The notes: generated from the letters alone by a model not told the origin. A stretch of 64,000 nt of DNA from Citreicella sp. C3M06 (GCF_018860705.1 NZ_JAHKQA010000105.1:56950-120949); one strand, 5' to 3'; positions 1 to 8,572 are shown, counted from the stretch's first letter. Numbers and translations: made by a program.

Positions 1-57
1 CAGGATGATCGCGCAACCGGTGATCAGAACGGGGGTAAAAAGACGTTGGCTGGTCAT
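1..57 (-). CDS. partial gene, N-terminus of a membrane or exported protein
   Basis: Only the first 19 codons are inside the window; the gene runs leftwards off its edge. The visible N-terminus (MTSQRLFTPVLITGCAIIL) is one charged stretch followed by a hydrophobic run, which fits a signal peptide or first membrane helix. A good Shine-Dalgarno (AAAGGAG on the minus strand, about 64-69) precedes the ATG by a normal distance. The gene is divergent from zapE and the roughly 140 bp between them must hold both promoters. The family cannot be named from so little sequence. Confidence 0.6.
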   Translation of the reverse strand, partial: MTSQRLFTPVLITGCAIIL

Positions 58-194
58 GGGGGCTCCTTTGCGGCGCAAATTCTGCCGCAGCCTCGGGCAG
101 GTCAACGCCAGAAATGTGCCGGGTACAATCCTCTTTGCCGCTGTGCGGCACGCCGGGTCTACACAAACGATGCGGCGCGCGCTAATTGCCCAGC

Positions 195-1274
195 ATGACC
201 ACGTTGCACCAGCTCTATGACGCCCGCGTCACCGAAGGACGGCTCACGCGCGATGACGCGCAGCAGGCCGCCCTGCCCGCATTCGAACGCATCCGCGCCG
301 AGTTGGCGCAGACCCCCGAGACGCCGCAAAGGCGCGGCTTCTTCCGCAAGAAACCCGAGTTGCCAAAGATCCGCGGGCTGTACCTGTGGGGCGGCGTCGG
401 GCGCGGCAAGTCGATGCTGATGGATCTGTTCGTCGACAGCCTCGATGTGCCGGTGCGGCGGGTGCATTTTCACGCCTTCATGCAAGAGATGCAGTCGGAA
501 CTGCACCGCCTGCGCAGCAAAGGCATCGAAGACCCGGTCAAGCCGATGGCCAAGCAGGTCAGCGATGCCGTGCGGGTACTGGCCTTTGACGAGATGCAGA
601 TCACCGACATCGCCGATGCGATGCTGGTGGGGCGGCTGTTCGAACAGCTGTTCGAGGCGGGCACCGTGGTTGTCACCACCTCGAACCGGCTGCCGGACGA
701 TCTGTACAAGGACGGCCTGAACCGGCAGCTGTTCCTGCCCTTCATCGCGATGATCAAGGACCGGCTCGAGGTGCGCGAACTGGCCTCCGAGCGCGACCAC
801 CGGCAGGACCGCCTGCGCGGGGCGCGCACCTATTTCACCCCCGTCGACGCCGCCGCGCGCAGCGAGATCGACCGGCTTTGGGCCGAGCTGACCCATGGCG
901 ACGAAGAAGAGCTGACCTTGACCATCAGGGGCCGCAAGCTGACCCTGCCGCGCTACAAGAACGGCATGGCCCGTGTCAGCTTTTACGACCTGTGCGGGCA
1001 GATGCTGGGGCCGGGAGATTACCTCGCCATCGCCGATGCGCTGCGCCTGCTGGTGCTGGAAAACGTGCCTCGCCTCGGGCGCAGCAACTTCAACGAGGCC
1101 AAACGTTTCGTGACGCTGATCGACGCGCTTTACGAGGCGAAGGTCAAGTTGATCGTCAGCGCCAAAGACGTGCCCGAAAGCCTGTATATCGAAGGCACTG
1201 GCGCCTTTGAATTCGAACGCACCGCCAGCCGTCTGAACGAAATGCAGGCCGCCGAATGGGGCGAAGAGCTTTAG
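195..1274 (+). CDS. zapE: AFG1/ZapE-family ATPase (cell division protein ZapE)
   Basis: About 359 residues, the usual size for bacterial AFG1-like ATPases. A P-loop (GGVGRGKS) lies near residues 66-73 and a Walker B (LAFDEMQ) near 128-134. In E. coli ZapE is a Z-ring-associated ATPase and the mitochondrial homologue Afg1 works in respiratory-complex quality control; which role applies here is not visible. I chose the ATG at 195; a TTG three codons upstream (186) is the alternative. It is monocistronic and followed by a hairpin shared with the convergent gene. Confidence 0.93.
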   Translation: MTTLHQLYDARVTEGRLTRDDAQQAALPAFERIRAELAQTPETPQRRGFFRKKPELPKIRGLYLWGGVGRGKSMLMDLFVDSLDVPVRRVHFHAFMQEMQSELHRLRSKGIEDPVKPMAKQVSDAVRVLAFDEMQITDIADAMLVGRLFEQLFEAGTVVVTTSNRLPDDLYKDGLNRQLFLPFIAMIKDRLEVRELASERDHRQDRLRGARTYFTPVDAAARSEIDRLWAELTHGDEEELTLTIRGRKLTLPRYKNGMARVSFYDLCGQMLGPGDYLAIADALRLLVLENVPRLGRSNFNEAKRFVTLIDALYEAKVKLIVSAKDVPESLYIEGTGAFEFERTASRLNEMQAAEWGEEL

Positions 1275-1285
1275 CCAAGAAAAAT

Positions 1286-1307
1286 GGGGCCGGTCGTTGC
1301 CGGCCCC
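1286..1307. terminator. hairpin terminator between convergent genes
   Basis: A perfect 8-bp stem (GGGGCCGG / CCGGCCCC) with a 6-nt loop lies 12 bp after the zapE stop codon. An A-run on its left side (1280-1284) gives a T-run on the minus strand, so it can also stop transcription of the convergent small gene. Confidence 0.7.
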
Positions 1308-1341
1308 AGTTGCTCGATGGTCTTGCCTGCAGTTTTTTCGG

Positions 1342-1563
1342 TCAGCGCACTGGGAGTGTCAGTGTCTGACCGACCTTGAATTGGTCGGAAGTCGCGAGCG
1401 CGTTGCGCATCGCGTCGAAAATGGCGCGGGAAAGAACTGTCTGGCCAGCCACACAAGCCGCCCTCGACGAGACATCGTCGATGACGTCCGCGGCTTTCGC
1501 AGGGACGCGGCCAGAAAAACGGCACAGCCCAAGCATCAGCGCGCGGCAAATCTTGCGCAGCAT
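1342..1563 (-). CDS. small hypothetical protein (73 aa)
   Basis: A short reading frame beginning MLRKICRALMLGLC, a basic n-region followed by hydrophobic residues that suggests a signal peptide or membrane anchor. The rest is polar, with a stretch around DVIDDVSSRAACVAG. An AGGGG Shine-Dalgarno sits about 9 nt upstream of the ATG at 1563, and the gene ends close to the hairpin at 1286-1307. A second ATG ten bases upstream opens a different frame that looks like random coding. I recognise no family. The roughly 170 bp beyond its start are AT-rich and probably hold its promoter. Confidence 0.55.
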   Translation of the reverse strand: MLRKICRALMLGLCRFSGRVPAKAADVIDDVSSRAACVAGQTVLSRAIFDAMRNALATSDQFKVGQTLTLPVR

Positions 1564-1732
1564 GAATGTTCATCCCCTAGATACAGCAGAAACGCCGTGG
1601 CAGCGTGTCCCTATAGCGTGTCTGCCACAATATATAGTCAACCGGCAGCGAATCGGTCAAGCAAAAGTGATTCGCCCAAGGGAATTTGTCCGAATTTACA
1701 ACAAAACGTTTTAGATCAGGCAGATTGCCGCC

Positions 1733-3007
1733 TCAGCCGCCCTGTTTGCGTAGAACGTCACCCGCCAGATAGAGCGAGCCACAGATCAGGATGCGCGCCT
1801 CGGGTGTATCGCTGGCGATGCGCTGCAGCGCGTCCTCGACGCTGTCGGCAACCTGCGACACCATGCCGACCGAGGCCGCGACCCGTGCGGTTTCGCCAGC
1901 GGGCAGCGTATTGGCTTCGCCTGGAATCGACAGGGCGATCAGCCGGTCGGCGTGGTCGGCGAGCGGGCGCAGATAGCCCGCGATATCCTTGGTGTTGAGC
2001 ATTCCGCAGATCAGATGCGTCGGTCGCTTCGGCAGGCCGCCGAGATGGCGCGCCAGCGCCGCGCCCGCCGCCGGGTTGTGCCCACCGTCGAGCCAAAGCT
2101 CGGCTTGCGGCACCAGCGCGGGCAGTGGCCCCTCTGTCAGGCGCTGCATCCGGGCGGGCCAGTCGGCGCGGGTGACGGCGGCCTCGCAGGCCTCCGGGCC
2201 AAGCGCGAGATGACGCAGCGCCGCCAGCGCCGCGCCGGCGTTTTCGATCTGATGCGCGCCGGGCAGGTTCGGCAGCGGCAGGTCGAGCAGGCCGTTTTCG
2301 TCCTGAAACACCAGCCGCCCACGTTCTTCCCAGACCTGCCAATGCTGGCCATGCGCCAGCAACGGCGCGCCCAGACGGGCGGCGCGGGCCTCGATCACCT
2401 GCATCGCCTCGTCTGGCTGCGGGCCAACCACGCAGGGCACTCCGCGCTTGAGGATACCGGCCTTTTCGCCAGCGATCTCGGCCAGCGTTTCGCCCAGATA
2501 TTGCTGATGATCCAGCGAGATCGGCGTGATCACTGTCAGCGCCGGGGTGTCGAACACATTGGTCGCATCCAGCCGCCCGCCAAGGCCGGTCTCGATCAGC
2601 GCCACATCGGCAGCGCTGCGCGAAAAGGCCAGATAGGCGGCGCAGGTGGTGATCTCGAAATAAGTGATGCTCTCGCCGCCATTGCGCTGCCAGCATTCAT
2701 CGAGAACCGCGCTCAGCGCGTCTTCGTCGATAAGCTTGCCCGCGACGCGAATGCGCTCGTGAAAGCGCGCAAGATGCGGCGAGGTATAGGCATGCACCGT
2801 CTTGCCCGCGCCTTCGTATCCGGCGCGCAGCATGGCAAGGGTCGACCCTTTGCCATTGGTTCCGGCGGCGTGAATCACCGGCGGCATCTGCCGTTCGGGA
2901 TGATCGAGCGCGGCCAGAAGACGCCAGACCCGGTCCAGCGTCAGGTCGATGATCTTGGGATGCAGGGACATCATCCGTGCAAGGATGGCGTCGGAGCCTT
3001 GCGTCAT
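1733..3007 (-). CDS. folC: bifunctional folylpolyglutamate synthase / dihydrofolate synthase
   Basis: A 424-residue Mur-ligase-like enzyme that adds glutamate to dihydropteroate and to folates. The ATP-binding loop GTNGKGS is at about 49-55, followed by the family's AYTSPHL segment and a LIETGLGGRLDATN block that binds metal and nucleotide. Length is normal. Its start overlaps the accD stop by four bases (3004-3007), so the two are co-transcribed and probably translationally coupled; accD-folC is a common pair in proteobacteria. Confidence 0.96.
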   Translation of the reverse strand: MTQGSDAILARMMSLHPKIIDLTLDRVWRLLAALDHPERQMPPVIHAAGTNGKGSTLAMLRAGYEGAGKTVHAYTSPHLARFHERIRVAGKLIDEDALSAVLDECWQRNGGESITYFEITTCAAYLAFSRSAADVALIETGLGGRLDATNVFDTPALTVITPISLDHQQYLGETLAEIAGEKAGILKRGVPCVVGPQPDEAMQVIEARAARLGAPLLAHGQHWQVWEERGRLVFQDENGLLDLPLPNLPGAHQIENAGAALAALRHLALGPEACEAAVTRADWPARMQRLTEGPLPALVPQAELWLDGGHNPAAGAALARHLGGLPKRPTHLICGMLNTKDIAGYLRPLADHADRLIALSIPGEANTLPAGETARVAASVGMVSQVADSVEDALQRIASDTPEARILICGSLYLAGDVLRKQGG

Positions 3008-3918
3008 TCCTCGGGCATCTCCGGCGCCGACAGATCGCCCGGAGGCGGCAGCTCGCCATGCACCGCCGGGGGCATGTGCATCAGCATCCGCAGAATGGTC
3101 ATCAGCTCTTCACGCATCTTGCGCCGGTCGGTGACGCGGTCGAGCATGCCGTGTTCCAGCAGATATTCGGCGCGCTGAAAGCCTTCAGGCAGCTTCTCGC
3201 GGATGGTCTGTTCGATGACGCGCGGCCCGGCAAAGCAGATCAGCGCGTTTGGCTCGGCGATCTGCACATCGCCCAGCATGGCGTAGGATGCCGTGACGCC
3301 GCCGGTGGTCGGATGGGTGAGCACCACGATATAGGGCAGCCCCGCCTCGCGCAGCATCTGGATGGCAACGGTGGTGCGCGGCATCTGCATCAGGCTCAGA
3401 ATGCCTTCCTGCATCCGCGCCCCGCCCGCCGCCGAGAACAGCACCAGCGGGCGCTTGAGCCGCTTGGCCTCTTGCGCCGCCTTGATGATGGCATTGCCGA
3501 CATACATCCCCATGGACCCGCCCATGAAGCTGAAATCCTGCGCGGCGCAAACCACCGGGGTGCGGCCGATCTCGCCAGCGGCGACCAGCATCGCCTCTTT
3601 TTCGCCGGTGGTTTTCTGCGCGGCGCGCATCCGGTCGGGGTATTTCTTCTGATCGCGGAAATGCAGCGGATCGGCGATCGGCACCGGCACGGCGATCTCG
3701 TTGAACACGCCGCCGTCGAACAGCGACTCAAAGCGCGCCCGCGGCGTGATGTGCATGTGGTGACCGCAGGTGGTGCAGACGCCCAGATTGTCGGTCACCT
3801 CGCGGTGAAACAGCATGGTGCCGCAGCCGTCGCATTTCATCCACAGGTTCTCGGGCATCTCGCGGCGCGAGAAGATCGAGTTGATGCGGGGACGGACGTA
3901 GTTGGTGATCCAGTTCAT
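3004..3918 (-). CDS. accD: acetyl-CoA carboxylase carboxyltransferase subunit beta
   Basis: 304 residues. An N-terminal zinc ribbon uses C29, C32, C48 and C51 (CDGC and CTTC). The crotonase-type carboxyltransferase core follows, with the acyl-CoA-binding block GGARMQEG and the glycine-rich TTGGVTAS segment. With AccA it transfers CO2 from carboxybiotin to acetyl-CoA, giving malonyl-CoA for fatty acid synthesis. It is the first gene of the accD-folC pair; the 63 bp before the next gene's stop leave room for a promoter. Confidence 0.97.
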   Translation of the reverse strand: MNWITNYVRPRINSIFSRREMPENLWMKCDGCGTMLFHREVTDNLGVCTTCGHHMHITPRARFESLFDGGVFNEIAVPVPIADPLHFRDQKKYPDRMRAAQKTTGEKEAMLVAAGEIGRTPVVCAAQDFSFMGGSMGMYVGNAIIKAAQEAKRLKRPLVLFSAAGGARMQEGILSLMQMPRTTVAIQMLREAGLPYIVVLTHPTTGGVTASYAMLGDVQIAEPNALICFAGPRVIEQTIREKLPEGFQRAEYLLEHGMLDRVTDRRKMREELMTILRMLMHMPPAVHGELPPPGDLSAPEMPEE

Positions 3919-3981
3919 TTCTGGGCCCTTCGCGGCTGGCGTTTGCGGCCCATTTATGCAGACGGGGCGCGGAATGCAACG

Positions 3982-4881
3982 TCAGACCCGGAGCGCAAGC
4001 CGCACCGCCAGCCAGCCAACGCCGATCCCGAGCAGATCCACCGGCATAAACGCCCGCAACATCGCCTCGTCTTCCATGTCGATGGGCAGGATGTACAGCG
4101 CAAGGCCGGTCATCGGCCCGTTCGGCGCCGCAACGGCGATAGCGGCAAGGTTGTTCATCAGGTGCAGTGCCAGCGCCGGGCCAAGTGTGCCGGTGCGCGC
4201 CGTCAGATCCGCCGCCGCCAGCCCGAACAGCACCGCCCAAAGCGTCACCAGCCCCGCATTGCCACCATAGATCCCCGGTGCCCAATGCCCCAGCCCGAAC
4301 AGCGCCGACGGCAGCAGCAGCCAGACCCAGGGGCGCGAAAAGCGCGCAGCAAGCTGTGATTGCAGGTAGCCGCGAAACAGCAGCTCTTCGCTACCGGTCT
4401 GCACCAGCAACGCCAGCAGCGTCAGAGGCAGCAGCAGCGCCCAGCGGCCGGGGGCCATCGCGGGCAGCATCTGCGCCGCCATCGGCCATGGCGGCCACAG
4501 CATCAACAGCCCCGTCAGCAGCGCCTGAACCAGCAGCAGCGCCAAGGCCGCGCGCCCGAACTGGCGCAGCGCCAGCGGCAACGGCCCCAGCAGCGAGCGC
4601 CCCCTGCGCCCATGCACCAGCCGCGCCGTGATCAGCGCCGCCACCCCCATCGCACCCGTACTGAACAGCAGCGCATACATGCCCAGCGCCGTGTCGCCGC
4701 GCCGCATCTGGCCGATCAGCGCGGCGTGGGTTTGCGCGCTCAGCACCTGTTCCGCCAGCGCCAGCAGCCCCTGCCCGATGCCAACGGTCAGCGCCACCGC
4801 AAGGCCCAGCCCCATGGCAAGGCGCGGCAATGATGTGCGGCGGGCGGGATCGGTCATCAGGCGAAACGGGTCATATTGCAT
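3982..4881 (-). CDS. CPBP-family intramembrane metalloprotease
   Basis: About 299 residues and highly hydrophobic, with around eight membrane segments. The CPBP (CAAX-protease/bacteriocin-processing, Abi) signature is present: EELLFR with E165, E166 and R170, followed by FGLGHW with H199. Such proteins are glutamate- and histidine-based intramembrane proteases of mostly unknown substrate. The frame is open to 4941, but the upstream 20 residues are arginine- and cysteine-rich, so I prefer the ATG at 4881 (MQYDPFRL). Confidence 0.8.
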   Translation of the reverse strand: MQYDPFRLMTDPARRTSLPRLAMGLGLAVALTVGIGQGLLALAEQVLSAQTHAALIGQMRRGDTALGMYALLFSTGAMGVAALITARLVHGRRGRSLLGPLPLALRQFGRAALALLLVQALLTGLLMLWPPWPMAAQMLPAMAPGRWALLLPLTLLALLVQTGSEELLFRGYLQSQLAARFSRPWVWLLLPSALFGLGHWAPGIYGGNAGLVTLWAVLFGLAAADLTARTGTLGPALALHLMNNLAAIAVAAPNGPMTGLALYILPIDMEDEAMLRAFMPVDLLGIGVGWLAVRLALRV

Positions 4882-4990
4882 ACGGGCATTGCACGCATGG
4901 CGCGCGGCCCGGCGCAAGCCCCGGACTTGTCCGCAGGGCACTGCCCAGCTATTGCCACGTGTTACAAGACGTTACGGGGGCACACAGACG

Positions 4991-5554
4991 ATGGGACAGC
5001 TGCGGAACTCTGCCTTTCTGGGCGCAGCTCTTGTGATGGCGGGCTGCGTGACAGCCTCGCGCGGGGACGGGATCGAGACCGCCAGCCTTGCCGATGGGGC
5101 CGTAGTGGTCGGGGGCCCGCCCGGTTATTGCATCGACCCCGAAACATATCCGCGCGGACCGGACCGGACCTTTGCCATGATCGCATCCTGCCGGAATCTG
5201 ACGGGCGACGACACCGGCCCGATGGTCGAGCCGATGGTTGTCACCGTCACCGTCGCAGAGCAAACCCCACAAGCAACCCTGCCCGATGCTTCCGCCCTCG
5301 CGGAAGAGGTGGGGCAGCGCATGATCGGCGGCATCCGATCCGGCGGGCTTACCCTGACGCATCTTGCCAGCGGCGGCACCGAGGTGATCGCAGACGGCGA
5401 TCCGCGCTATTGGCGTGGCACCTTCCTGCAAGGGCAGCGCATGGTCGGGCTTGCGCTTTATGCCGGCAAGGGCAGCCCGCTTGCCGGGGCCGAGGGCGCC
5501 GCCATGTTGCGCGCCGTTCGCGACCGGATCGGAGCGCTCAGCCCCAAGGGGTGA
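4991..5554 (+). CDS. putative outer-membrane lipoprotein
   Basis: 187 residues starting MGQLRNSAFLGAALVMAGC. The hydrophobic stretch ends in a lipobox-like MAGC, so lipidation at C19 is likely. The mature part has no domain I recognise; it contains two further cysteines (GYCID and ASCRN) that could pair. The frame is open much further upstream (to 4628), but that part is antisense to the protease gene; the lipoprotein signal fixes the start here. Upstream lies GTTACAAGACGTTAC (4961-4975), which resembles a motif upstream of glcD. Confidence 0.75.
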   Translation: MGQLRNSAFLGAALVMAGCVTASRGDGIETASLADGAVVVGGPPGYCIDPETYPRGPDRTFAMIASCRNLTGDDTGPMVEPMVVTVTVAEQTPQATLPDASALAEEVGQRMIGGIRSGGLTLTHLASGGTEVIADGDPRYWRGTFLQGQRMVGLALYAGKGSPLAGAEGAAMLRAVRDRIGALSPKG

Positions 5555-5618
5555 TTGACCATTCACCGAATTCAAGGATCTTGGGGATAAGGGTACAAAA
5601 ACAGACGCAGGGCGGGCC

Positions 5619-6392
5619 ATGGCAGGGATGACAGACGGGTGGATCGGGCGCGCGCTCGCGGCGGCATCGCTCAGGCGGTGGTCGCGCGCCGCGCGCAACG
5701 CCGATACCGCCGACCTGCGGGTGCTGCGCCGTCAACGCGCAGCGGCGCGCAAACTGAAGGCGCGCATAGACCGGCTGCTGTTCATCGCAGATAGTCGGCT
5801 GGCGCTGCCGGTCATCGGCAATCAGGCGTTTGCGCGCCCCAAGGATGCCGACTGGGCCTGGCGCCCCGAGTTGTGGTGCGCACCGCTGCCGGTGCCCGGC
5901 CTCGCTTCGGTGCCCAACCAGTCGATGCTTGGGGCCGAGGCGACGCTGTTCCACGATTGCGCCCGCTCCGAAATCACCCTGCGCCAGCTGCGCAACCTGC
6001 GCGAGGCAGATCTTGCCGCCTATGGGCTACGGCTTGACGTGCTGAACTTCGACGGCTCGTACCTGTCGCTGGCCATCGACCTGCCGACCGAGGCGGCAAC
6101 GGGTTTGCAGCGCAAGCACCTCATCCGCATCGACACCATCGTCGAGATGGAAAAACCACTGGAAATCTTTGCCCGGCTCAACATCCGCCATGGCCCCAAC
6201 ACCGAACAGATCGTGCGCGAGCTGCCCCTGCACGAAGAAGACATCTGCATCGAATTCGATCTGGCCTATACCCGGCTCAACGAGAAACGCGCCGATCGCA
6301 TGTGGCTGGACCTGATCTTTGAAGGCCCGCAGATGAATCAGGTGATCCTGCGCGATCTGACCTTCAGCCGCCGCCCGCGCGCCGAACTCTGA
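5619..6392 (+). CDS. uncharacterised Rhodobacterales protein (DUF6478-like)
   Basis: 257 residues with no signal peptide and no membrane segment. A basic N-terminus (RRWSRAARNA, RRQRAAARKLKARIDR) is followed by a mixed alpha/beta region with phrases such as VPNQSMLGAEATLFHDC and HGPNTEQIVRELPL. From memory it resembles the Rhodobacterales family DUF6478, but I cannot search for it. It sits 11 bp upstream of the next gene, and the pair probably forms one transcription unit. The second ATG (5628) is also a possible start. Confidence 0.6.
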   Translation: MAGMTDGWIGRALAAASLRRWSRAARNADTADLRVLRRQRAAARKLKARIDRLLFIADSRLALPVIGNQAFARPKDADWAWRPELWCAPLPVPGLASVPNQSMLGAEATLFHDCARSEITLRQLRNLREADLAAYGLRLDVLNFDGSYLSLAIDLPTEAATGLQRKHLIRIDTIVEMEKPLEIFARLNIRHGPNTEQIVRELPLHEEDICIEFDLAYTRLNEKRADRMWLDLIFEGPQMNQVILRDLTFSRRPRAEL

Positions 6393-6403
6393 GGACGAAA
6401 CAC

Positions 6404-6781
6404 ATGCCCGCCTATTCGCTGACCAAGACCCGCTTTGTCGAAGGCATCTGGCAAGGGCTGCTGGTGGCGCGGACCGCCGATGCCCCGCCGCCCGAAGTCA
6501 TGGTCACCCTTCAGGATGCGCCGGTGCGCGGTGTCACCGTATCGCAAAGCACCACCCCCGGTCGCTGGGCGCTCGAGGTACCGGTGCCGGTTCAGGCGGT
6601 GGGCGACGGGGTGCAGACCTTTCTGATCCTCGATGCAATGAGCGGTGAAAAGCTTGACAGTTTCACCCTGATCGCCGGAGAGGCGGCAGGCGATGATCTG
6701 CGCGCCGAGATGGCCTTGCTGCGCGCCGAGCTGGATATGCTCAAGCGGGCGTTCCGGCGGCATTGTCTCGAAACCAGCTGA
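6404..6781 (+). CDS. small hypothetical protein paired with the DUF6478-like gene
   Basis: 125 residues. The first two thirds look like a small beta-rich domain (IWQGLLVARTAD, MVTLQDAPVRGVTV, GRWALEVPVPV). The last 30 residues are strongly helical (DDLRAEMALLRAELDMLKRAF) and could form a coiled coil for self-association. A GAGGA Shine-Dalgarno stands 8 nt before the ATG. It follows the preceding gene by 11 bp, implying shared expression and perhaps a shared complex. I do not recognise the family. Confidence 0.65.
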   Translation: MPAYSLTKTRFVEGIWQGLLVARTADAPPPEVMVTLQDAPVRGVTVSQSTTPGRWALEVPVPVQAVGDGVQTFLILDAMSGEKLDSFTLIAGEAAGDDLRAEMALLRAELDMLKRAFRRHCLETS

Positions 6782-6849
6782 AGCGCCGGGCCGCGATCCG
6801 CACGCCGACGATTGCGCCCGGCCGCTTGTCACGCCATGGTGTGCCAAAT

Positions 6850-6859
6850 TGGTATACCA
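6850..6859. promoter_or_regulatory. palindromic operator candidate TGGTATACCA
   Basis: A perfect 10-bp palindrome lies 12 bp before the EamA start codon, where a bound repressor would block transcription or ribosome access. The TGGT-ACCA form fits the general pattern of FadR/FCD-type GntR operators. No GntR gene is next to it, so the regulator is unknown. Confidence 0.4.
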
Positions 6860-6871
6860 TACGAGGCCCTC

Positions 6872-7780
6872 ATGACCCCGCTCGGCGGCATTTCGCTGAA
6901 ACTCGCCTCTGTCGTGCTGTTCGTCATCATGTCGGCGCTGATCAAGGCCTCGGATGTGCCCACCGGCGAGGCGGTGTTCTTCCGCTCTTTCTTTGCGCTG
7001 CCGGTGATCCTTGGCTGGCTGATCTGGCGCGGCGACCTGCGCACCGGGCTGCGCGTCAACAGCCTGTGGAAACACGTCTTGCGCGGGGTTGTGGGCGTTT
7101 CTTCCATGGGCTTCAGCTTTGCCGCGCTGGGGCTGCTGCCACTGCCCGAGGTCACCGCGCTAGGCTATGCCGCGCCGCTGCTGACGGTGATCTTCGCCGC
7201 GATCCTGCTGGGCGAGCAGGTGCGGCTGTTCCGATTGACGGCGGTGATGGTCGGATTGCTGGGGGTGGCATTGGTGATGTGGCCGCTGCTGACCCTGTCC
7301 GAGGTCAATCAGGCGGTGCTGCTGGGCATCGGCTTTGTCATGGTTTCGGCGGTGCTGCGGGCGCTGGTGCAGATCCACATCCGGCGCATGGCCGCGACCG
7401 AACAGACCTCGGCCATCGTGTTCTATTTCACCATGACCTCGACGGTATTGTCCTTGGTCACCCTGCCCTTTGGCTGGGTGCTGCCGCCGCTGGATCAGAC
7501 GCTGATGCTGATCGCGGCGGGGCTGATCGGGGGCGTGGCGCAGATCTGTCTGACCGCCGCCTACAAGGGGGCCGAGGCGGCGCTGCTGGCGCCTTTTGAC
7601 TATGCGTCGATTCTGTTTGCCATCGTCATCGGCTACGCGTTCTTTGCCGAGGTCCCCACCCCGTTGATGCTGGCAGGCTCGTCCATCGTCATCGCCTCTG
7701 GCGTGGCGATCATCCTGCGCGAACGCTATCTGGGGCTGAAGCGGTTCAAGGCGCGTCAGGGCATGACCCCGCAGGGTTAG
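6872..7780 (+). CDS. EamA-family (DMT) metabolite exporter
   Basis: 302 residues with about ten membrane helices arranged as two EamA repeats, the standard drug/metabolite transporter architecture. The second repeat carries the typical AYKGAEAALLAPFDY stretch. Family members export amino acids, nucleosides or other metabolites; the substrate cannot be read from sequence. The ATG at 6872 begins the first helix directly; an in-frame ATG at 6812 would add 20 unlikely residues. The stop codon overlaps the convergent Hint gene by three bases. Confidence 0.88.
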   Translation: MTPLGGISLKLASVVLFVIMSALIKASDVPTGEAVFFRSFFALPVILGWLIWRGDLRTGLRVNSLWKHVLRGVVGVSSMGFSFAALGLLPLPEVTALGYAAPLLTVIFAAILLGEQVRLFRLTAVMVGLLGVALVMWPLLTLSEVNQAVLLGIGFVMVSAVLRALVQIHIRRMAATEQTSAIVFYFTMTSTVLSLVTLPFGWVLPPLDQTLMLIAAGLIGGVAQICLTAAYKGAEAALLAPFDYASILFAIVIGYAFFAEVPTPLMLAGSSIVIASGVAIILRERYLGLKRFKARQGMTPQG

Positions 7781-8304
7781 GCGGGAACAACCGCCGCCGA
7801 GGCCAGTTCCAGCCCGTCACCGTAAAGGATATGAGGACCGTCAAGCATCAGTTCGACCAGATCGACCTCGCGCGTGCCGATGACGCGAATGAACTGCCCG
7901 TCGACCAGCCGTTGCGCCGGTGCCAGCGCCCGCGAAGCGCCGAACAGTGCCCCCGCGCGCCAGTCGCGCACCAGTACCTCCTGCCCGGCGGGCAACAGCG
8001 CGTCGCGGTCGGGGCGGCAGTTTCCAAGCGTTCCGGCCTTGATCGCCACCAGCCGCACCCTCGCCCGATAGCGGCGGATGCCAAGCAGCGTCGCCGCGCC
8101 AGCGTTGCGGGTGATCACCCGATCGCCGGGGGCGAGATATTCGACCGGCAAAGCGCCATCGAGCGTCAGCACATTGGTGCCCGCGACAAGCGCGTTGAGG
8201 GTTTCGGGCGACACCACATGACGGGCCGGGCGCGACCCGCCTGACACATCGGTGCTGTCGCGCCGGACCATATTCGGTTTCATCGGCGCAATCCTGCTAT
8301 TCAC
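7777..8304 (-). CDS. short Hint-domain (Hedgehog/intein-like) protein
   Basis: 175 residues. After about 30 polar residues the Hint fold begins (ALVAGTNVLTLDGALPVEYLAPGDRVITR), which is the motif arrangement of the Hint_2 domains common in Rhodobacterales. Instead of the usual cysteine, the splice-site-like position appears to be threonine (AGTNVLTL), and no C-terminal extein follows. In this bacterial order such domains are usually fused to secreted calcium-binding proteins; here the domain stands almost alone. ATGs at 8304 and 8283 are both possible starts. Confidence 0.72.
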   Translation of the reverse strand: MNSRIAPMKPNMVRRDSTDVSGGSRPARHVVSPETLNALVAGTNVLTLDGALPVEYLAPGDRVITRNAGAATLLGIRRYRARVRLVAIKAGTLGNCRPDRDALLPAGQEVLVRDWRAGALFGASRALAPAQRLVDGQFIRVIGTREVDLVELMLDGPHILYGDGLELASAAVVPA

Positions 8305-8417
8305 TGCAGCTCACTCTGCATCAGGCGCGGAAAAGGTCGCGTTAAAGTCTCGAATTCGAAACACATATTTTCCACTCGCCTAAGCTCTGCGGCTTTGATA
8401 GGACAGCTCTCGAACTG

Positions 8418-8501
8418 GCGGGTGTGGCGGAATTGGTAGACGCACCAGATTTAGGTTCTGGCGCCTTTGGCGTGGGGGTTCGAGTCCCTTCACCCGCACC
8501 A
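8418..8501 (+). tRNA. tRNA-Leu (anticodon UAG), CCA encoded
   Basis: The acceptor stem GCGGGTG (8418-8424) pairs with CACCCGC (8491-8497), followed by A and an encoded CCA end. The anticodon stem CCAGA/TCTGG encloses the loop TTTAGGT, which places TAG at 8452-8454. A long variable arm (GGCGCCTTTGGCGT region) is typical of a class II leucine tRNA, and a TTCGAGT T-loop is present. The tRNA reads CUA and, by wobble, other CUN codons. Confidence 0.97.
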
Positions 8502-8521
8502 AGTTCACGACCCGGCACGCA

Positions 8522-8557
8522 AAAGGGCCGCACCTTCGGCAGAAGGCACGGCCCTTT
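8522..8557. terminator. hairpin terminator between tRNA-Leu and cynS
   Basis: The 9-bp arms AAAGGGCCG (8522-8530) and CGGCCCTTT (8549-8557) form a stem with a smaller internal hairpin. It lies 20 bp after the tRNA and 15 bp after the cynS stop on the other strand, so it can serve both. Confidence 0.8.
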
Positions 8558-8572
8558 GAAATTCTTCGGGGG

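Noticed and set aside
1271..1573. 100-residue minus frame starting MNIHAAQ
   Set aside because: Overlaps the 73-residue frame, reads through the terminator hairpin and has no plausible protein character.
8342..8533. 63-residue minus-strand frame across tRNA-Leu (GAGEGTRTPTPKAPEPKSG)
   Set aside because: It is the reverse complement of the tRNA gene and its flanks, a well-known false protein; the tRNA explains the sequence.
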